Source: Verrucomicrobiia bacterium
GTDB taxonomy: Bacteria > Verrucomicrobiota > Verrucomicrobiia > Limisphaerales > UBA11358
Direction: 5' to 3'
Assembly (NCBI GenBank): GCA_031290985.1
Contig: JARLJW010000047.1
Coordinates: 1 to 56,473, forward strand
DNA length: 56,473 nucleotides
The first letter of the stretch is position 1. Every line of letters starts with the position of its first letter. Below the pieces are notes generated by a model. That model saw only the letters and a list, made by a program, of their open reading frames with translations. It had not been told where the DNA came from and ran no database searches. Shown in pieces: positions 25,241-32,780 of the stretch. The position numbers and the translations under genes were made by a program.

Positions 25241-26710
25241 TCAGTGTGCATGGAGGTCGGCGTTTGGTTTGGGGAGGGTGAAGTAAAAGGTGGCCCCGCC
25301 GTCCAGCGCGCCTTCCGCCCAGACGCGGCCGCCATGTCGCTGGATGATGCGCTGAACATTGGCCAGGCCAATGCCCGTGCCGGCGAATGTGTCCTGGTCA
25401 TGCAGGCGTTGGAAAACGCCGAAGAGCTTGTGGGCGTAGTGGGGATCGAAGCCCGCGCCGTTGTCCCGGATGAAAAACGCCGTCTCGCCGCCGGCCTCGG
25501 GCAGGCAACCGATTTCGATGGTGGCCTCGGCGCGCTGGCTGGTGAACTTCACGGCGTTGGAAATCAGGTTGACGAGCACCAGGCGCAACAGGGCGCGGTC
25601 CGCCCAGACGGCGGGCAGCGGGTGGATTTTACAGGCGACCTTCCGGCCCGCTATTTCCGTCTGAAAATCACCCAGCGTCTCCCGGACCAGCGCTTCCAGG
25701 TTGACCTCGGTTTTGCGCATTTCCGAACGTCCGACCCGGGAGAAGTTCAGGAGGTCATCGATCAAATTACCCATCAGCTTGGCCGACTCGGAAATGGTGG
25801 CCAGATGGCGGAGGCTTTTTTCAGAGAGGGACGGGACCGCTTCTTTTTGCAACAGGTCCACGAAACCCATGACGTGGCGCAGCGGCGCGCGGAGATCGTG
25901 GGAGACGGAATAGCTGAACGCCTCCAGTTCAAGGTTGGCGGCCTGCAACTGCGCCGTGCGTTCGGCGACCCGCTGCTCCAGGTCCGCATTGATGCGGCGG
26001 ATTTCATCCTGCGCTTGCTTACGCTCGGTGATATCGCGGACGTTGCATTGGACCACGTTGCGGTCGCCGGCCTGATACACGTTGCTGACAAACTCGACGG
26101 CGATCTTGCGGCCATCGCGCGTTTTCAGCGGCAGATTTTCATAGCGGACGTAGCCGTTATTTTGCAACCGCTCCAGCATCACCCGGTTCTCCTCGATATC
26201 CTTGAACGGACTGAGCTCGCCGATGGTTTTGCCGACCATTTCATCGTGGGAGAAGCCCAGCAGATTGGTCAGAAATGGATTTACGTCGGTGATACGGCCC
26301 GTGTCCACATCCAGAATGAGGATGCCGTCCTTCGCCGCCTCGAAGAGGCGGCGGTAACCCAGTTCCGAGGCGCGGATGGCGGCTTCACTCCGTGTCTCCG
26401 CCTCTTCCGTCCGCGTCTTGGCCAGTTCGGTCCGGGACTCGGCCTGTTCGGTGCGGATCTCCGCCTGTTCCGACCGGACCTCGGCGAGTTCCGTGCGGGC
26501 TTTGGCCAGCTCGGTCCGGGTCTCGGCCTGCTCACTGCGGATTTCGGCTTGTTCGGTCCGGGTCTTGGCTTGTTCCGTGCGGGTTTCCGCCCGTTCGGTG
26601 CGGGCTTCGGCCTGCTCGGTGCGGGCTTCCGCCTCCATGGTGCGTGCGTTGGCCTGTTCAATCTGCGTGTCAAAGCCGGGCAAGTCCGCGCTGTTTTGAT
26701 TTCGGTTCAT
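25241..26710 (-). CDS. PAS histidine kinase with a 13-unit heptad-repeat coiled coil
   Basis: A 489-residue protein. Residues 22-112 are thirteen consecutive 7-residue units of the form xR(T/S)ExA(E/K), for example ARTEQAE, TRTELAK, VRSEQAE, predicted to form a long charged coiled coil. One PAS domain follows at about 115-230, nearly identical in sequence pattern to the first PAS of the kinase at 5531. The DHp helix has His271 (SVSHDLRAPLRH, phytochrome-kinase type) and is followed by HATPase_c with DNGAGFD and GTGIGLANV. It has no membrane segment. It is the first gene of a coupled operon with an Rcp1-like regulator, a REC-HK-REC protein and a multi-PAS hybrid kinase. Confidence 0.92.
   Translation of the reverse strand: MNRNQNSADLPGFDTQIEQANARTMEAEARTEQAEARTERAETRTEQAKTRTEQAEIRSEQAETRTELAKARTELAEVRSEQAEIRTEQAESRTELAKTRTEEAETRSEAAIRASELGYRRLFEAAKDGILILDVDTGRITDVNPFLTNLLGFSHDEMVGKTIGELSPFKDIEENRVMLERLQNNGYVRYENLPLKTRDGRKIAVEFVSNVYQAGDRNVVQCNVRDITERKQAQDEIRRINADLEQRVAERTAQLQAANLELEAFSYSVSHDLRAPLRHVMGFVDLLQKEAVPSLSEKSLRHLATISESAKLMGNLIDDLLNFSRVGRSEMRKTEVNLEALVRETLGDFQTEIAGRKVACKIHPLPAVWADRALLRLVLVNLISNAVKFTSQRAEATIEIGCLPEAGGETAFFIRDNGAGFDPHYAHKLFGVFQRLHDQDTFAGTGIGLANVQRIIQRHGGRVWAEGALDGGATFYFTLPKPNADLHAH
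26375..26647 (-). repeat. 21-bp minisatellite encoding the kinase heptad repeat
   Basis: Thirteen in-frame 21-bp units (91 codons) encode xR(T/S)ExA(E/K). The units are similar but not identical at DNA level, so slippage or unequal exchange could change the coiled-coil length in 7-residue steps without breaking the frame. Confidence 0.85.
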
Positions 26711-27032
26711 GATAAAATCCTGATCCCTTTCATTTCCGCGCGCAGCCCGGCGGGAGCGGACACGACCTGCGGGGGCGGACTGGGTTGGCCGGCGGTTGCT
26801 CTGTTCCTTGCGCCGTGGAAGGAGTCCGGCAGGGTGCCGTGCTTCGCCGCTGCGAAGCGGCGGCGATTGATCCCGGTAGCGCTTAAGGCCGGTTCCGTGG
26901 CTGAGCCGTTGCCGGTTGTGTTCCAGTATTCATGTATCATATGACAAACCCATTTCCACCATGTCAGCGGCCCGACAGGCCACAAAAAGCCCGATAGCCA
27001 GTCACCATGGTAACGAGGGCCTGGCGCGGTTG
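26711..27032. other. Leader region of the phosphorelay operon; no gene seen
   Basis: A 322-bp stretch between the control element at 27033 and the kinase start at 26710. It contains no convincing gene; the minus-strand frame through it has atypical composition (Trp/Pro-rich and without a usable start). It may be a long untranslated leader. Confidence 0.5.
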
Positions 27033-27054
27033 CCATGGGGTGTTCACCCCATGG
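27033..27054 (-). promoter_or_regulatory. Palindromic regulatory element, copy 12 (perfect palindrome)
   Basis: The same perfect palindrome as at 8387-8408 (arms CCATGGGGTG/CACCCCATGG, TT centre). It lies 322 nt upstream of the operon start at 26710 and 40 nt downstream of the receiver gene ending at 27094. Confidence 0.65.
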
Positions 27055-27093
27055 CGAAAAGAGCCGTTGCTGCCCCGGCTCCGCAGTGGTTGG

Positions 27094-27567
27094 TTAAAGA
27101 TATTTTGGGAGGAGCGACACTTTCACCTCGCCGCCACCATCACCCGGGCCGAGAATTTGTTTTACGGCCCCCAGCAAATCATCATCAGAAAAGGGCCGTT
27201 CCAGCAGGGCGTCCGGCTCCAGCCAGGGCCGGAGGGTCAGTTCATACCGGGGCACATAGCGGGTGGCGAGAATGACGGGCAGGGTCATGTAGGCGGCCCG
27301 GAGCTTCTCGATCATTTCCATGCCGGTCATGCGGGGCATCTTGTTATCAGTGATGACGAGGTCGTAGGTGATGGCCTGAAGGGCGTCCCAGCCGTCGGCG
27401 CCGTCCTTGGCCCCATCGACTGCATAGCCGGAGTCGGTCAGGATATCCACGCTGAACTGGCGGATGTCATTATCGTCATCCACGACGAGGATGCGCTGTG
27501 GTGGTTTCCGGTTTTGAGCGGGTGTGATGACCGGCTCCTCAACGGTTTGAATTCCCCTGTTTGTCAT
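27094..27567 (-). CDS. Single-domain response regulator with altered conserved lysine
   Basis: A 157-residue CheY-like protein, paralogous to those at 11954 and 13028. The acidic pocket DDD30-32 and phospho-acceptor Asp74 (LVITDNKMPRMTG) are intact. The switch position reads ILATRYVP, and the conserved lysine before proline is Arg124 (LLERPFSD) rather than the usual Lys. That lysine contacts the phosphoryl group in typical receivers, so signalling may be altered. The tail GDGGGEVKVSLLPKYL is unlike its paralogues. An element variant lies 35 nt upstream. Confidence 0.85.
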   Translation of the reverse strand: MTNRGIQTVEEPVITPAQNRKPPQRILVVDDDNDIRQFSVDILTDSGYAVDGAKDGADGWDALQAITYDLVITDNKMPRMTGMEMIEKLRAAYMTLPVILATRYVPRYELTLRPWLEPDALLERPFSDDDLLGAVKQILGPGDGGGEVKVSLLPKYL

Positions 27568-27602
27568 AGGGGGCGATCATACGCCGGGACATCTGGCTAA
27601 TT

Positions 27603-27624
27603 ATATGGGGTGTTTTACCCATGG
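27603..27624 (-). promoter_or_regulatory. Palindromic regulatory element, copy 13
   Basis: Gene-orientation core GGGTAAAACACCCCATAT, ending 35 nt before the receiver start at 27567. Confidence 0.6.
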
Positions 27625-28380
27625 CTTGGGAGGGGTGGTTATGCCGCCGATGGAGGCGCTACGATGGCAGTTTAAAGCGGACATGGGCGGAGATTTGTCC
27701 GCCTTTCGCGCGCGCGGGAAGCTCTCTGTTTTAAGTTTCAATCTCGTCCGCTCGAAAGCGCCGTCGCCGCTGCGCTCTGCCGGCGCAGTCCAAAATTGCC
27801 GTGGGTTGGCCGGGCGGGCGGGTCACTTCTGCGTGCCGGCGTGGTGAATCAGCGCGCGTTGGTTGGTAATCGCGGCGGGCAGAGGACTGCCCGCCCTACC
27901 AGCCGCGGTGCCAAGATTAAGTTTAACCGTCAAAGTTTGCGGTTCGAAAAATTGTTCCATTTGAGGACGAGGAGGATTGAGGGGCGAGGAGAACGAAGCC
28001 AAAACGAAGCCAAAATATGAGGTCGCAGAGGGGTGTTGGCGGATTGGGTAAAATATTATAAATTATTTATAGTTAACAGTTTGTGATGTTTATAGGCGCG
28101 AGGCGCGGGGCGGGCGCGGGCAGGGGAAAATTACAGAACGAAGCCAATTTGAAAGTGGCGGGTGACGGGGCTTCGGGTGGGGTAAAATGAAATGTTATGG
28201 CGGCAGAAAGAGCCGGGAATTGTCCACCTTTTCCGCGCACGAAAGGCTTGGTTGTTCAGAGGCGACACTGTCCGCTCGAAAGCGCCGTCGCCGCTCCGCT
28301 TTGCCGGCGCAGTCCAAAAGCGTCGGGGAGGCTTGTCAGCGCACGGCGCTGGCTGCGCCGGCGTGATTAATCCGCCCGAT
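27625..28380. other. 756-bp gene-free spacer with duplicated repeat
   Basis: I find no gene here. It contains two copies of a ~50-bp block beginning GTCCGCTCGAAAGCGCCGTC (27748-27797 and 28270-28319), each inside a longer, imperfectly duplicated ~130-bp unit. There is a small inverted repeat GCGGGCAG-AGGA-CTGCCCGC near 27876 and an AT-rich patch at about 28045-28080. Confidence 0.6.
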
Positions 28381-29058
28381 CTAAACGATGGTAAGCTGGA
28401 CGCTGCTTTCGATGATGCCGGCGCTGATGGCGTAGCGGGTGAGGCCGGCGGTGTCGTGGATGTCGAGCTTCTCCATGAGGTGTTCGCGGTGTTTCTCGAC
28501 GGTCTTGAGGCCGATGCCGAGTTCGGCGGCGGTCTGCTTGTTGGCCTTGCCTTCGGCGATGAGCTGGAGGACTTCCATTTCGCGCGAGGTGAGTTCGGCG
28601 GCCTGTTTGTGGAACTTGCCGACGAGGCCGGATAATTGCGGATTGAGCCGATGGAGCTGCTTGGATATGGACGGGGTGAAAAAGGTTTTGCCCTGGTGCA
28701 CTTCGCGGATGGCGCGGCAGACGTCATGGGCGGAAGTCTGCTTGAGCAGGAAGCCGACCGCGCCGGATTCGGTGGCGTTTTTGACATAGGCGTCATCGCT
28801 GTGGGCGGAGAGCATGATGATCTTGGTGGTGGGGACGAGCTTGAGGGCCTGGCGCGTGGCTTCGAGGCCGTTGAGCATCGGCATGGCGATGTCCATCAGG
28901 ACCACCTCGGGATGGAATTTTTTGATGAGGGCGACCGCCGCGCGGCCGTCTTCCGCCTCGGCGACGATCTCAAAATCATCCTCGAGTTCGAGCATCTTGC
29001 GAAAGCCTTCGCGGACGATCATGTGGTCTTCGGCGAGGAGAACGGTGATTTTTTTCAT
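28381..29058 (-). CDS. NarL/LuxR-type DNA-binding response regulator
   Basis: A 225-residue protein. The receiver has DH11-12 and phospho-acceptor Asp56 (VVLMDIAMPMLNG), switch Ser in IIMLSAHS, and lysine in FLLKQTS. The LuxR-type helix-turn-helix covers about residues 152-215 (LTSREMEVLQLIAEGKANKQTAAELGIGLKTVEKHREHLMEKL). It follows, with overlap, a NarX-like kinase gene that is its probable partner. It is the only DNA-binding regulator recognised in the 1-34 kb block, so it is a candidate, not proven, for the palindromic element found there. ATG 29058 and 29064 are both usable. Confidence 0.93.
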   Translation of the reverse strand: MKKITVLLAEDHMIVREGFRKMLELEDDFEIVAEAEDGRAAVALIKKFHPEVVLMDIAMPMLNGLEATRQALKLVPTTKIIMLSAHSDDAYVKNATESGAVGFLLKQTSAHDVCRAIREVHQGKTFFTPSISKQLHRLNPQLSGLVGKFHKQAAELTSREMEVLQLIAEGKANKQTAAELGIGLKTVEKHREHLMEKLDIHDTAGLTRYAISAGIIESSVQLTIV

Positions 29059-30749
29059 GGGCATTGGAGTGAAGTTTTGTTGCTGGAGATTTTGACCGCG
29101 CCGTTCAGGGTTTTGCCGAACGGGATTTCGACGATGATGGCGGTGCCCTTGCCCGGGGCGGATTCGACACAGAAGGAGCCGCCGACCATTTCGACGCGTT
29201 CCCGCATGCCAAGCAGCCCGAGCCGCTTGCTGCCCTTGGTGAGATGACGTTCCACGTTGAAGGATTTGCCGTCGTCCTTGATCTTCATGCCGACGCTGGC
29301 GGCGAGCTTCCGGATGTCGATGTCCACGCGGCCGGCCTGGGCGTGGCGGGACACGTTGGTCAGCGCCTCCTGGGCGACGCGATAGAGCACGGTCCGCTTG
29401 GTGATGTCCAGTTGTTCCACGCCGGCAAAGACCCGCAGGTTGACATGGACGCGGGTGCGCTTGGAAAACAGCTTTACGAACGAATGGAGCGCGGGGATCA
29501 GGCCGAGATCATCCAGCACCGCCGGGCGCAGTTCGCGGGCGAACTCGTGGACGATGTTGACGGATTTCTCGACGAGCCGCTGGGTGCGGGCGATGTCGCG
29601 GTCCAGATGCTTGGAGTTGAGCGACGCCTCTTTTTTCAAGGCGGCGAGCCGGACGTTGATGCCGGTGAGGGTTTGGGCGATGACATCGTGGAGTTCGCGG
29701 CTGATGCGTTTGCGCTCGTCTTCCTGTGCGAGGAGAATCTGGCGGGACAACTGGCGCAATTGTTCCTGCAGGCGCTCCGACTCGGCGAGCAACTGGCCGT
29801 AATGGCGTTCGCTCTTTTTCAGCGCGGCCTCGACCGCCTTGCGCTGGGCGATCTCGAGGGTCAATTCCTCGTTCGAGGCGGCGAGCACCTGGATGCGGAG
29901 CTGGGCTTCCGCCGCCGCCTTGCGTTCCGTGATGTCGTAAAAGCAGTTGATGGCACCGGTGATCCGGCCCTGGGCATTTTTCAACGGACGGATGTTCACG
30001 ACCACGGTGATCTGCGTGCCATTGGGGCGCTCGATGACCACTTCCTGGTCCCGGGCCGCCGGGGTTTTTCCGCTCAGGACGTCCGCCATCGGGCAGTGGG
30101 TGTGGCGCAGCAGGGTGCCATCGGGCCGGAACAATTTGGCCGAGCCGCAAAACCGCTCGGTCGCCGCCCCGGGTTTGGGTTTGCGTCCCCACAGTTCCAC
30201 GGCGCGGCGGTTGAAATTCTGGATCAGGCCGGCGGCATCACAGGCATAGACGGCGACCGGGCCGAGTTCGAACAGGATGCGATAGCGTTCTTCGCTCGCG
30301 CGCAGGGCCGCGTCCGCCGCCTTGCGGGCGGTGATGTCGCGGATGTTGCACTGGATGATGGGGTGGCCGTCCTCTTGATAGAGATTGGCCACCACTTCGA
30401 CTTCCTGATGCCGGCCGTCCCGGCTTTCGAGCGGCAAATCTTCGTAGCGGACTTCGCGCTTGCGTTTGAGTTTCCGGAACATTTCCCGGCTGGCCGCTTC
30501 ATCCCCGAGCAGGCCGATCTGAAACAGCTCCTTGCCGACCAACTGGCTGTGGCGGTAGCCGAGCAACTGGGTCATGAACGGGTTGGCATCGACGATCTTG
30601 CGCGTGCGGGGGTCAACGAGGAGGACGCCGTCGTGCGCCGTCTCAAACAGGCGGCGGTAGCGGATTTCGCTGGCGCGAAACGCCGTGAGGGTCTGCAACC
30701 GTTCCTCGGCCTGGGCGGGCCGGGATTTCGGTTTGGATTTGGTGTTCAT
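29055..30749 (-). CDS. PAS-PAS-HisKA_3 (NarX-like) sensor kinase
   Basis: A 564-residue cytoplasmic protein with PAS domains at about 25-143 and 150-275, then a coiled segment (QLRIQVLAASNEELTLEIAQRK). The HisKA_3 dimerisation domain has His354 in RKRISRELHDVIAQTLTGIN, and HATPase_c follows (VAQEALTNVSRHAQA, KDDGKSF, GLLGMRERVEMVGG). The class pairs with NarL-type regulators such as the gene immediately downstream, which overlaps it. Upstream, 22 nt away, is a pseudo-kinase sharing the same DHp sequence. The ATG at 30749 is preferred to the longer frame, which would run into that gene. Confidence 0.92.
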   Translation of the reverse strand: MNTKSKPKSRPAQAEERLQTLTAFRASEIRYRRLFETAHDGVLLVDPRTRKIVDANPFMTQLLGYRHSQLVGKELFQIGLLGDEAASREMFRKLKRKREVRYEDLPLESRDGRHQEVEVVANLYQEDGHPIIQCNIRDITARKAADAALRASEERYRILFELGPVAVYACDAAGLIQNFNRRAVELWGRKPKPGAATERFCGSAKLFRPDGTLLRHTHCPMADVLSGKTPAARDQEVVIERPNGTQITVVVNIRPLKNAQGRITGAINCFYDITERKAAAEAQLRIQVLAASNEELTLEIAQRKAVEAALKKSERHYGQLLAESERLQEQLRQLSRQILLAQEDERKRISRELHDVIAQTLTGINVRLAALKKEASLNSKHLDRDIARTQRLVEKSVNIVHEFARELRPAVLDDLGLIPALHSFVKLFSKRTRVHVNLRVFAGVEQLDITKRTVLYRVAQEALTNVSRHAQAGRVDIDIRKLAASVGMKIKDDGKSFNVERHLTKGSKRLGLLGMRERVEMVGGSFCVESAPGKGTAIIVEIPFGKTLNGAVKISSNKTSLQCP

Positions 30750-30771
30750 GGCGGTGATGGCAAGGCGTGGA

Positions 30772-31506
30772 TCAAAGCGAGGCGGAAACGTCAGCGGACG
30801 GTTCCGGCTGATAGCCGATCTCACGCGCCACGCGGCGCACGGACTGGGCGGATTTTAGCACCAAACGCTGGGTGCTGGCGATCTCTTCCTTGAACCCCTT
30901 GGTGTTGCGCCGGGCGTGCTGTTTCAACGAGAGCAGGCGGACATTGATGCCGAGCAGAGTCTGGGCGATCTCATCCTGAAGTTCGTGGCTGATGTGCTGG
31001 CGTTCATCCTCCTGCGAGAGCATCACGCGATGGGTGAGCTGGCGCAGACGTTTCTGGAGCTGGAGGGATTCCTGGAGGCTTTTCTGGTGGTCGTGACCGT
31101 TTTTGGTGGCCGCATCCGCCATGGCCTTGCGCTGGATGATCCCGCGCTGCAGCTTGCGATTGGAAGCGGCCAGCTCTTCGGTGCGCTGGCCGAGTGTTGC
31201 CTGCGACCGGCTCAAGCTGGCCTGGCCCTGCTGGGCGGCCCGATGAGTGGCCTCGATCGGCGCGTTGGCCTCGGTAAAAAAAAGCCAGGCGAGCTTGGTA
31301 AAGCCGTTTTTTGTGTCGGACAATCCCAGAGCAACCATTGCCTGGTCATGCATCCGGGCCAGTTCCAAGGTATCCAAGCCGAGGGCGACGGCTGCGTGCC
31401 CCAGCTTCAAGGCCGGCTGCAAGCTCCCGCCCGGCCCCTGCTTCAGGAGCTTTTCCAGGGCGGTCTCGTATTGTTGAGACAGCCGGATCGGTTTCTTTTG
31501 CTTCAT
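30772..31506 (-). CDS. Pseudo-kinase: HisKA_3-like helix without phospho-His and without ATPase domain
   Basis: A 244-residue protein. The N-terminal ~90 residues (ALKLGHAAVALGLDTLELARMHDQAM) resemble the helical RsbU/KaiA-like input domain of some stress kinases and phosphatases. A coiled region follows, then LSQEDERQHISHELQDEIAQTLLGINVRLLSLK, clearly homologous to the DHp of the adjacent kinase (ISRELHDVIAQTLTGINVRLAALK). The acceptor histidine is Gln177 and the protein ends about 60 residues later with no HATPase_c domain. I infer a regulatory partner that heterodimerises with the neighbouring kinase. It heads the three-gene operon. Confidence 0.85.
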   Translation of the reverse strand: MKQKKPIRLSQQYETALEKLLKQGPGGSLQPALKLGHAAVALGLDTLELARMHDQAMVALGLSDTKNGFTKLAWLFFTEANAPIEATHRAAQQGQASLSRSQATLGQRTEELAASNRKLQRGIIQRKAMADAATKNGHDHQKSLQESLQLQKRLRQLTHRVMLSQEDERQHISHELQDEIAQTLLGINVRLLSLKQHARRNTKGFKEEIASTQRLVLKSAQSVRRVAREIGYQPEPSADVSASL

Positions 31507-31613
31507 GATGTGGTCATGCTGGGTTCGGCGTGGCGTGACGGAAAGCTTTATCTCAGAATGTCTTCAGCCATCACCATAGCTCACGACAGTATCGGTCAGG
31601 AGGGTGAAGAGGC

Positions 31614-31633
31614 ATATGGGGTAAAACCCGACC
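31614..31633 (-). promoter_or_regulatory. Palindromic regulatory element, copy 14
   Basis: Gene orientation: GGTCGGGTTTTACCCCATAT, ending 107 nt before the pseudo-kinase start at 31506. It is divergent to copy 15, only 16 bp away. Confidence 0.65.
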
Positions 31634-31649
31634 ATTGATGGCCAGCCAT

Positions 31650-31669
31650 GGTAGGGATATACCCCATAT
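31650..31669 (+). promoter_or_regulatory. Palindromic regulatory element, copy 15
   Basis: Reads GGTAGGGATATACCCCATAT on the plus strand, ending 41 nt before the small membrane-protein start at 31711. With copy 14 it makes a back-to-back divergent pair. Confidence 0.65.
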
Positions 31670-31710
31670 CTTCAGAGATGCCGGCCAGTCATAGTGGGCT
31701 TCGAATTTTT

Positions 31711-31905
31711 ATGTTTCCGCGCAACAGGATGAAGACTGTTTTCGGCAAGGCCAGCCGGAGCGGTCTTTATTATTTGCTGATTTGTCATCTGCCAGTACGG
31801 CGGGCGTCGCGTACGGAAACCAGGTGGGATGCGCTGGGCGGAGTGACCGTGGTGGGCCTGCTGGCGGCAATGGTGGTGTTGATGCGCCACATCCTGACCA
31901 GCTAA
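31711..31905 (+). CDS. Small single-pass membrane protein (64 aa)
   Basis: Starts MFPRNRMKTVFGKASRSGLYYL. The C-terminal half carries one hydrophobic helix (GGVTVVGLLAAMVVLMRHIL). The positive N-terminus predicts a cytoplasmic tail. The family is unknown. An alternative ATG is at 31729. It is convergent with the minus-strand operon ending at 31932, and a control element lies 41 nt upstream. Confidence 0.55.
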   Translation: MFPRNRMKTVFGKASRSGLYYLLICHLPVRRASRTETRWDALGGVTVVGLLAAMVVLMRHILTS

Positions 31906-31931
31906 GCTTCCGGTTGGCGGAAGGAACGGAA

Positions 31932-32108
31932 TCATTTGCCGCGATACTTCGATGGATTGCGGATGCGGTCGAGGCGTTCGGCTTCGAGCGCCTTCAGACT
32001 GGGCTGCCGCTGGCGCTGCCGGAAGGCATTCGCGATGGTCTGCGGCAGCAGGGAGATTTGTTTGCCCAGTTGAACGAGGGTCAGCCAGATGAATCTGAGC
32101 GTGTTCAC
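31932..32108 (-). CDS. Small basic protein (58 aa), third gene of coupled trio
   Basis: Starts with GTG at 32108, sharing GTGA with the stop of the upstream gene. The sequence has an amphipathic/hydrophobic first third (NTLRFIWLTLVQLGKQISLLPQ) and a basic remainder (RQRQRQPSLKALEAERLDRIRNPSKYRGK). I do not recognise the family. The NPSKYRGK ending is distinctive and may help searches. Translational coupling to two upstream genes supports it as real. Confidence 0.6.
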   Translation of the reverse strand: MNTLRFIWLTLVQLGKQISLLPQTIANAFRQRQRQPSLKALEAERLDRIRNPSKYRGK

Positions 32109-32323
32109 GCGGGTTTCGGCTCCGCTTTTCGCCGGGGCGAATATTTCCGGTAGATGGTTTTGATGAACGAGTCGGCATGGAAACCGGTTGGCCCCACCCA
32201 CGGTTCGAAGCCTGATTTTCCATCTTCGATGTAGTCGCCACGCTTGACCAGTTCGTTCCAGGCCAGGCGCCGGAAACTTCCCAGCGCGGTGGTGGCGGTG
32301 GAAGGATTCGCTTCGCGGTTCAT
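32105..32323 (-). CDS. Hypothetical protein (72 aa), second gene of coupled trio
   Basis: A soluble protein (RLAWNELVKRGDYIEDGKS, GPTGFHADSFIKTIYRKY) with no recognised domain; the pattern WNELVKRGDYI...DGKSGFEPWVGP is unusual. Its ATG at 32323 overlaps the stop of the membrane protein upstream (ATGA), and its own stop overlaps the GTG of the next gene. Both overlaps argue that it is translated. Confidence 0.65.
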   Translation of the reverse strand: MNREANPSTATTALGSFRRLAWNELVKRGDYIEDGKSGFEPWVGPTGFHADSFIKTIYRKYSPRRKAEPKPA

Positions 32324-32535
32324 ACGCTCTTGGGTTTGACGAGCAGCAGCACGATGCCGCCAACCAGCGCGAGGGCGCCCATGGCCGGCGGGACGAAGTG
32401 GCTTTCGGTGGTGGCGATGTGCATGCCCAGGAAATTGATGGTTTTACCCGGAGTGGTGAAGCTCAGGCCCGAGTAGGCGAGCACCACGATGCCCAAGGTG
32501 ATGAGCAGGACGGAGACAATGGTTTTGGTGTTCAT
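32320..32535 (-). CDS. Two-helix inner-membrane protein (DUF3185-like)
   Basis: A 71-residue protein with hydrophobic helices at about 6-24 (IVSVLLITLGIVVLAYSG) and 49-67 (VPPAMGALALVGGIVLLLV), joined by FTTPGKTINFLGMHIATTES. Small proteins of this layout occur next to stress genes in many Gram-negatives; the DUF3185 name is tentative. It is the first gene of an overlapping trio and follows an lmo0937-type gene by 38 nt. Confidence 0.65.
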   Translation of the reverse strand: MNTKTIVSVLLITLGIVVLAYSGLSFTTPGKTINFLGMHIATTESHFVPPAMGALALVGGIVLLLVKPKSV

Positions 32536-32573
32536 AGGATCTATAATTGGTTGGTTTGCGGACAGCCATGCGG

Positions 32574-32723
32574 CTAAACCGGTTTGCGGCCGGAGATGAT
32601 CCGGAGCAGAACGACCACAATGGCGATGACGAGGAGGATGTGGACGAAGCCGCCCATCGTGGTGCCGGTGACCAATCCCAGCAGCCAGAGGACGACCAAA
32701 ATCATCGCAAGCGTGTAGAGCAT
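32574..32723 (-). CDS. lmo0937-family small membrane protein
   Basis: A 49-residue protein starting MLYTLAMILVVLWLLGLV and continuing TMGGFVHILLVIAIVVVLLRIISGRKP. That is the signature of the lmo0937 family, two short membrane helices around a TxGGFVH turn; function unknown, often near other stress genes. It lies 57 nt downstream of the BON-domain gene on the same strand. The exact start and stop were read from the DNA. Confidence 0.85.
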   Translation of the reverse strand: MLYTLAMILVVLWLLGLVTGTTMGGFVHILLVIAIVVVLLRIISGRKPV

Positions 32724-32780
32724 ATTTTTTAATGGAATTGCCGGCGGGCGCGGAAGCGTCCGCCGACAATGGTTTGTGGT

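Noticed and set aside
26707..27036. A 109-codon minus-strand frame between the operon and its control element
   Set aside because: It would start inside the palindrome, ends over the kinase start and has no family resemblance; treated as leader DNA.
29244..30893. 549-codon plus-strand frame over the NarX-like kinase
   Set aside because: Shadow of a gene with complete PAS, DHp and ATPase motifs; no domain was recognised in the antisense product.
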